A DNA stretch of 64,000 nt from contig JAKLIF010000005.1 of assembly GCA_022709755.1 (NCBI GenBank), positions 62,001 to 126,000 on the forward strand, written 5' to 3'. The DNA comes from Elusimicrobiota bacterium (lineage in GTDB: Bacteria; Elusimicrobiota; Elusimicrobia; FEN-1173; JAKLIF01). Of this stretch, positions 61,206 to 64,000 are shown piece after piece. A program made the translations under genes and the position numbers. The first letter of the stretch is position 1; the number at the start of each line of letters is the position of its first letter. The notes below the pieces were generated by a model that worked only from the letters and a program-made list of their open reading frames with translations, was not told where the DNA came from and searched no databases.

Positions 61206-61256
61206 TCTCCGCCTTCCTGTTCCCATTATTTTCCATCAACCGCCCGGGGGACGTTC

Positions 61257-61285
61257 TTGTCACCCGCCTGAAATTCAGATAAAAT
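61257..61285 (+). promoter_or_regulatory. Sigma-70 promoter of gltX with a very short leader
   Basis: TTGTCA (61257-61262) and TAAAAT (61280-61285) are exactly 17 nt apart, each with one mismatch to consensus. The expected start near 61292 is only about 5 nt before the gltX ATG, and no ribosome binding site is visible, so the message may be leaderless or nearly so. Confidence 0.75.
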
Positions 61286-61296
61286 CTCCGTCCATC

Positions 61297-62805
61297 ATGA
61301 CGATCCGAGTCCGCTTCGCGCCTTCACCCACAGGGCACCTCCACATCGGAGGGGCCCGCACCGCGCTTTTCAACTGGCTTTTCGCCCGCCACACGGGGGG
61401 GACATTCATCCTCCGGATCGAAGACACCGACGAAGTCCGTTCCACCGTCGAATCCGTCCAGGCCATCTTCGACGGTCTGAGATGGCTGGGACTCGACTGG
61501 GACGAAGGCCCCGTTGCTGCGATGAAAATAGCCGGTACAGAGCATTACCCGTCAAAAGGCCCTGCGACAGGTTTTGGCTTCTACTATCAGATGGAACGAC
61601 TCCCTCTCTACAAAAAGGCGGTCGACCAACTCATCGCTGAGGGGAAAGCGTATCCTTGTTTTTGCACAGCTGAAGAAGTACAGAAAATGCGGGAAAAAGC
61701 GGAATCCCTTAAGAGACAACCCAAATATGACGGAACATGCCGCGATCTGACACCGGAACAACGGGCCCAGAAAACCAAGGAAGGCCGGTCCGCCACCATC
61801 CGTTTTAAAGCGCCTCTCAGCGGGACTGTTCAGTTCCATGACGACATCAAGGGGGACATGAAGTTCGACAACGACCAACTGGACGATTTCGTCATCATGA
61901 AGTCCTCCGGGGTGCCCACCTATAATTTCGCCTGTGTGGTGGACGACCATGACATGCAGATCACCCACGTCCTCCGGGGGGACGACCACCTCTCCAACAC
62001 GCCGAAACAGGTCCTCCTTTATCGAGCCCTCGGGTGGGACAAGGAGATGCCGACATTCGCTCACCTCTCCATGATCCTCGGTCCCGACGGAAGCCGTCTC
62101 TCAAAACGCCACGGCGCCACCTCCGTGCAGGAATACCAACAGAAGGGATATCTGCCGGAAGCACTCCGGAACTATCTGGCCCTGCTGGGCTGGTCCACCG
62201 AGGACAGTCAAGACCTGTTCTCGTTCGATGAACTGATACAAAAGTTCACCGTCGATCGTTGCGTCAAGAGCGCCGCCACCTTCGATCCCCAAAAACTGGA
62301 ATGGATGAACGGGGAATACATCCGCAAGATGTCCGTCAGGGAACTGACCGAGCGGGCCCTGCCCTTCCTCCGGGACGCCGGACTGATCCAGGGAGACGTG
62401 GAAGCGATGCGTCCGGAACTGGAAAAGGTGATCGCCCTGGAACAGGAGAAGATCAAACTGTTGACCGACGTCCCCAAACGGATCGATATTTTTCTGAAGG
62501 AAGTTCCTTACGATCCGGAGGCCGTCGAAAAAGTCCTCCGCAAGCCGGATGTCCCGGCCCTCCTGGAAGAATCGATCAAGGCCTTCGAAGCCCTCGACTC
62601 TTTCTCGGCGGCGGCCACCGAAGAGGCGTGCAAGGCGCTGGCTGTCCGACGGGGGATCAAGAACGGCGCCGTGTTCCATCCGGTGCGGGTATCGGTCTCC
62701 GGCCGGACTCAAGGCCCCAGCCTGTTCCACATGCTGGAACTCTTGGGGAAAGGGAAATCCATCGACCGGATCAGGAAGACGATCGCCTTCCTGTCCGCCC
62801 GATAA
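61297..62805 (+). CDS. gltX: Glutamyl-tRNA synthetase (GluRS, class I)
   Basis: The 502-residue protein has usual GluRS length. It charges tRNA-Glu with glutamate in the cytoplasm. Class I signatures are [11 protein letters not shown] (10-19 region, the HIGH motif) and LSKRHG (268-273, the KMSKS motif). A zinc site of E. coli type is present: C121-x-C123 and Y144-xxx-C148 (PCFCTAEE ... KYDGTC). The anticodon-binding helical domain follows (about 320-500). The start fits the family ([13 protein letters not shown]). It has its own promoter and lies 91 nt after the giant gene and 4 nt before glnS, so the two synthetase genes are probably co-transcribed. Confidence 0.98.
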   Translation: MTIRVRFAPSPTGHLHIGGARTALFNWLFARHTGGTFILRIEDTDEVRSTVESVQAIFDGLRWLGLDWDEGPVAAMKIAGTEHYPSKGPATGFGFYYQMERLPLYKKAVDQLIAEGKAYPCFCTAEEVQKMREKAESLKRQPKYDGTCRDLTPEQRAQKTKEGRSATIRFKAPLSGTVQFHDDIKGDMKFDNDQLDDFVIMKSSGVPTYNFACVVDDHDMQITHVLRGDDHLSNTPKQVLLYRALGWDKEMPTFAHLSMILGPDGSRLSKRHGATSVQEYQQKGYLPEALRNYLALLGWSTEDSQDLFSFDELIQKFTVDRCVKSAATFDPQKLEWMNGEYIRKMSVRELTERALPFLRDAGLIQGDVEAMRPELEKVIALEQEKIKLLTDVPKRIDIFLKEVPYDPEAVEKVLRKPDVPALLEESIKAFEALDSFSAAATEEACKALAVRRGIKNGAVFHPVRVSVSGRTQGPSLFHMLELLGKGKSIDRIRKTIAFLSAR

Positions 62806-62809
62806 TTCC

Positions 62810-64000
62810 ATGGACCCCATAACGGACACCTCCTCGACGGAAAACGTCCTCCCCGTGAAGACCGATTTTATCCGGGAGATCATCGACGGTGACAACGCCA
62901 GCGGCCGTTATTCCCGGCGCGTGCACACCCGCTTCCCGCCCGAACCGAACGGTTATCTCCACATCGGCCACGCCAAATCCATCTGCCTCAACTTCGGGAT
63001 CGCCAAGGACTACGACGGGCTCTGCAACCTCCGTTTCGACGACACCAACCCCTGCAAGGAAGACGTGGAATACATCGACTCCATCAAGACGGACGTCAAA
63101 TGGCTGGGGTTCGACTGGGGAGACCGTGAATACTACGCCTCGGACTATTTCGAGAAGCTCTACGAGTTCGCCGAAACGCTCATCCGGAAGGGGAAGGCCT
63201 ACGTCTGCGACCTGACGGCCGATCAGATCCGCCAATACCGGGGAACGCTGACCGAACCGGGGAAGGAAAGTCCTTATCGGAGCAGGTCGGTCGAGGAGAA
63301 CCTCGATCTCTTCCGACGGATGAGGGCGGGGGAATATCCCGACGGATCGCGCGTCCTCAGGGCGAAGATCGATATGTCTTCGGGAAACCTCAACCTGCGT
63401 GATCCCGTCATGTACCGGATCCTCCGCGCGTCCCATCCCCGGACCGGCACAACCTGGTGCATCTACCCCATGTATGACTGGGCCCACGGACAATCTGATT
63501 CCATCGAGAAGATCACCCACTCCATCTGCACCCTGGAATTCGAGGACCATCGTCCTCTCTACGATTGGTTCGTGAAAGAGTTGGGACTTCACCATCCCCG
63601 CCAGATCGAATTCGCGCGGCTCAACCTGACCTATACGGTGCTGAGCAAACGCAAACTCCTCGAACTCGTGAAGGGGGGGTATGTGAAGGGTTGGGACGAC
63701 CCCCGTATGCCGACCCTCTCCGGTCTCCGTCGGCGCGGGTACACGCCGGAATCCATCCGGGATTTCGCTCAGATGATCGGAGTCACCAAAAGCAACAGCA
63801 TCGTGGATTTGGCCGCCTTGGACTATTGTCTCCGTCAGGATCTGAACAAGCGGGCCCCGCGGGTCATGGGGGTCTTGAGACCGCTGAAGGTGGTGATCGA
63901 CAACTATCCCGACGGGCAGACGGAAGAGTTGGATTGCGTCAACAACCCCGAAAAACCCGAGATGGGGAAGCGAAAAGTCCCGTTCTCCCGTGTGATTTAC
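62810..64000 (+). CDS. glnS: Glutaminyl-tRNA synthetase (GlnRS), 3' end beyond the window
   Basis: The frame from ATG 62810 stays open to the last base, giving 397 residues of what is usually a 550-residue or longer enzyme. It charges tRNA-Gln directly. HIGH lies at 51-54 ([15 protein letters not shown]) and the KMSKS equivalent at 278-282 (LSKRK, in [13 protein letters not shown]). GlnRS-specific segments include FRFDDTNP-like text ([17 protein letters not shown]), [12 protein letters not shown] and [14 protein letters not shown] and codon use match gltX. Presence of GlnRS means the organism need not rely on the GatCAB transamidation route for Gln-tRNA. The start has no good ribosome binding site but is 4 nt after the gltX stop, consistent with coupling. 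Confidence 0.98.
   Translation, partial: MDPITDTSSTENVLPVKTDFIREIIDGDNASGRYSRRVHTRFPPEPNGYLHIGHAKSICLNFGIAKDYDGLCNLRFDDTNPCKEDVEYIDSIKTDVKWLGFDWGDREYYASDYFEKLYEFAETLIRKGKAYVCDLTADQIRQYRGTLTEPGKESPYRSRSVEENLDLFRRMRAGEYPDGSRVLRAKIDMSSGNLNLRDPVMYRILRASHPRTGTTWCIYPMYDWAHGQSDSIEKITHSICTLEFEDHRPLYDWFVKELGLHHPRQIEFARLNLTYTVLSKRKLLELVKGGYVKGWDDPRMPTLSGLRRRGYTPESIRDFAQMIGVTKSNSIVDLAALDYCLRQDLNKRAPRVMGVLRPLKVVIDNYPDGQTEELDCVNNPEKPEMGKRKVPFSRVIY

Noticed and set aside
1-64000. tRNA, rRNA, CRISPR array, insertion sequence or phage attachment site
   Set aside because: No cloverleaf-like sequences, no regularly spaced short repeats, no transposase or integrase motifs and no terminal inverted repeats were seen in any gap.

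Overview
The window reads as a chromosomal piece of an uncultivated, diderm, moderately GC-rich bacterium. An outer-membrane PorV/PorQ-type protein, a TolC-type channel and tandem RND pumps point to a two-membrane cell. A single uninterrupted 37,242-nt gene with a secretion-type N-terminus resembles the giant genes reported for Omnitrophota (former OP3), so that phylum is my best guess; this is inference, not something the sequence proves.

Layout. (1) 1-6911: the 3' end of an RND/HlyD-type periplasmic adaptor, then a tightly packed signalling operon: membrane histidine kinase, response regulator with a GGDDF diguanylate-cyclase-like domain, OmpR-type regulator, cytoplasmic REC-histidine kinase, and an NtrC-type sigma-54 activator. 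Several genes overlap by 4-8 nt. (2) 6947-9335: a near-perfect sigma-54 -24/-12 promoter immediately after the NtrC gene, driving a small secreted FlgD/Ig-like protein and a PorV/PorQ-TPR protein. (3) 9460-19835: a single-domain response regulator, a TPR protein, an AMIN-TolC fusion and two tandem RND permeases. The only adaptor visible is the one about 8 kb upstream. (4) 19844-20690: two small membrane proteins behind a good sigma-70 promoter, ending in a bidirectional terminator. (5) 20708-22987, minus strand: an OmpR-type regulator and a sensor kinase, each with its own recognisable promoter; the kinase starts with TTG. (6) 22988-23963: an AT-rich region, a probably frameshifted secretory ORF and a strong terminator. 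(7) 23964-61205: one gene of 12,413 codons, 58% of the window. (8) 61257-64000: a good promoter, then gltX and the start of glnS.

The giant protein (about 1.4 MDa) is the centre of interest. Its modules in order are: signal peptide or anchor; a TraB/ChaN-like domain; HEAT-like repeats; membrane helices; a LysM-like segment; a ComEA-like helix-hairpin-helix; two metzincin-like modules lacking the second His; a complete SNF2 ATPase; a full-length phosphohexomutase fold with every catalytic loop replaced; several membrane clusters; about 2,300 residues of helical sequence; a third metzincin-like module; a complete UPF1/DNA2-type helicase; and a zincin-like HSLGH site. The two ATPases keep all their motifs while the embedded hydrolase and mutase folds look dead. 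A roughly 110-residue helical unit occurs three times, and I count only eight cysteines in the whole chain. Together these features describe a chimeric giant surface or envelope protein that keeps nucleic-acid-type motors and uses other enzyme folds as scaffold.
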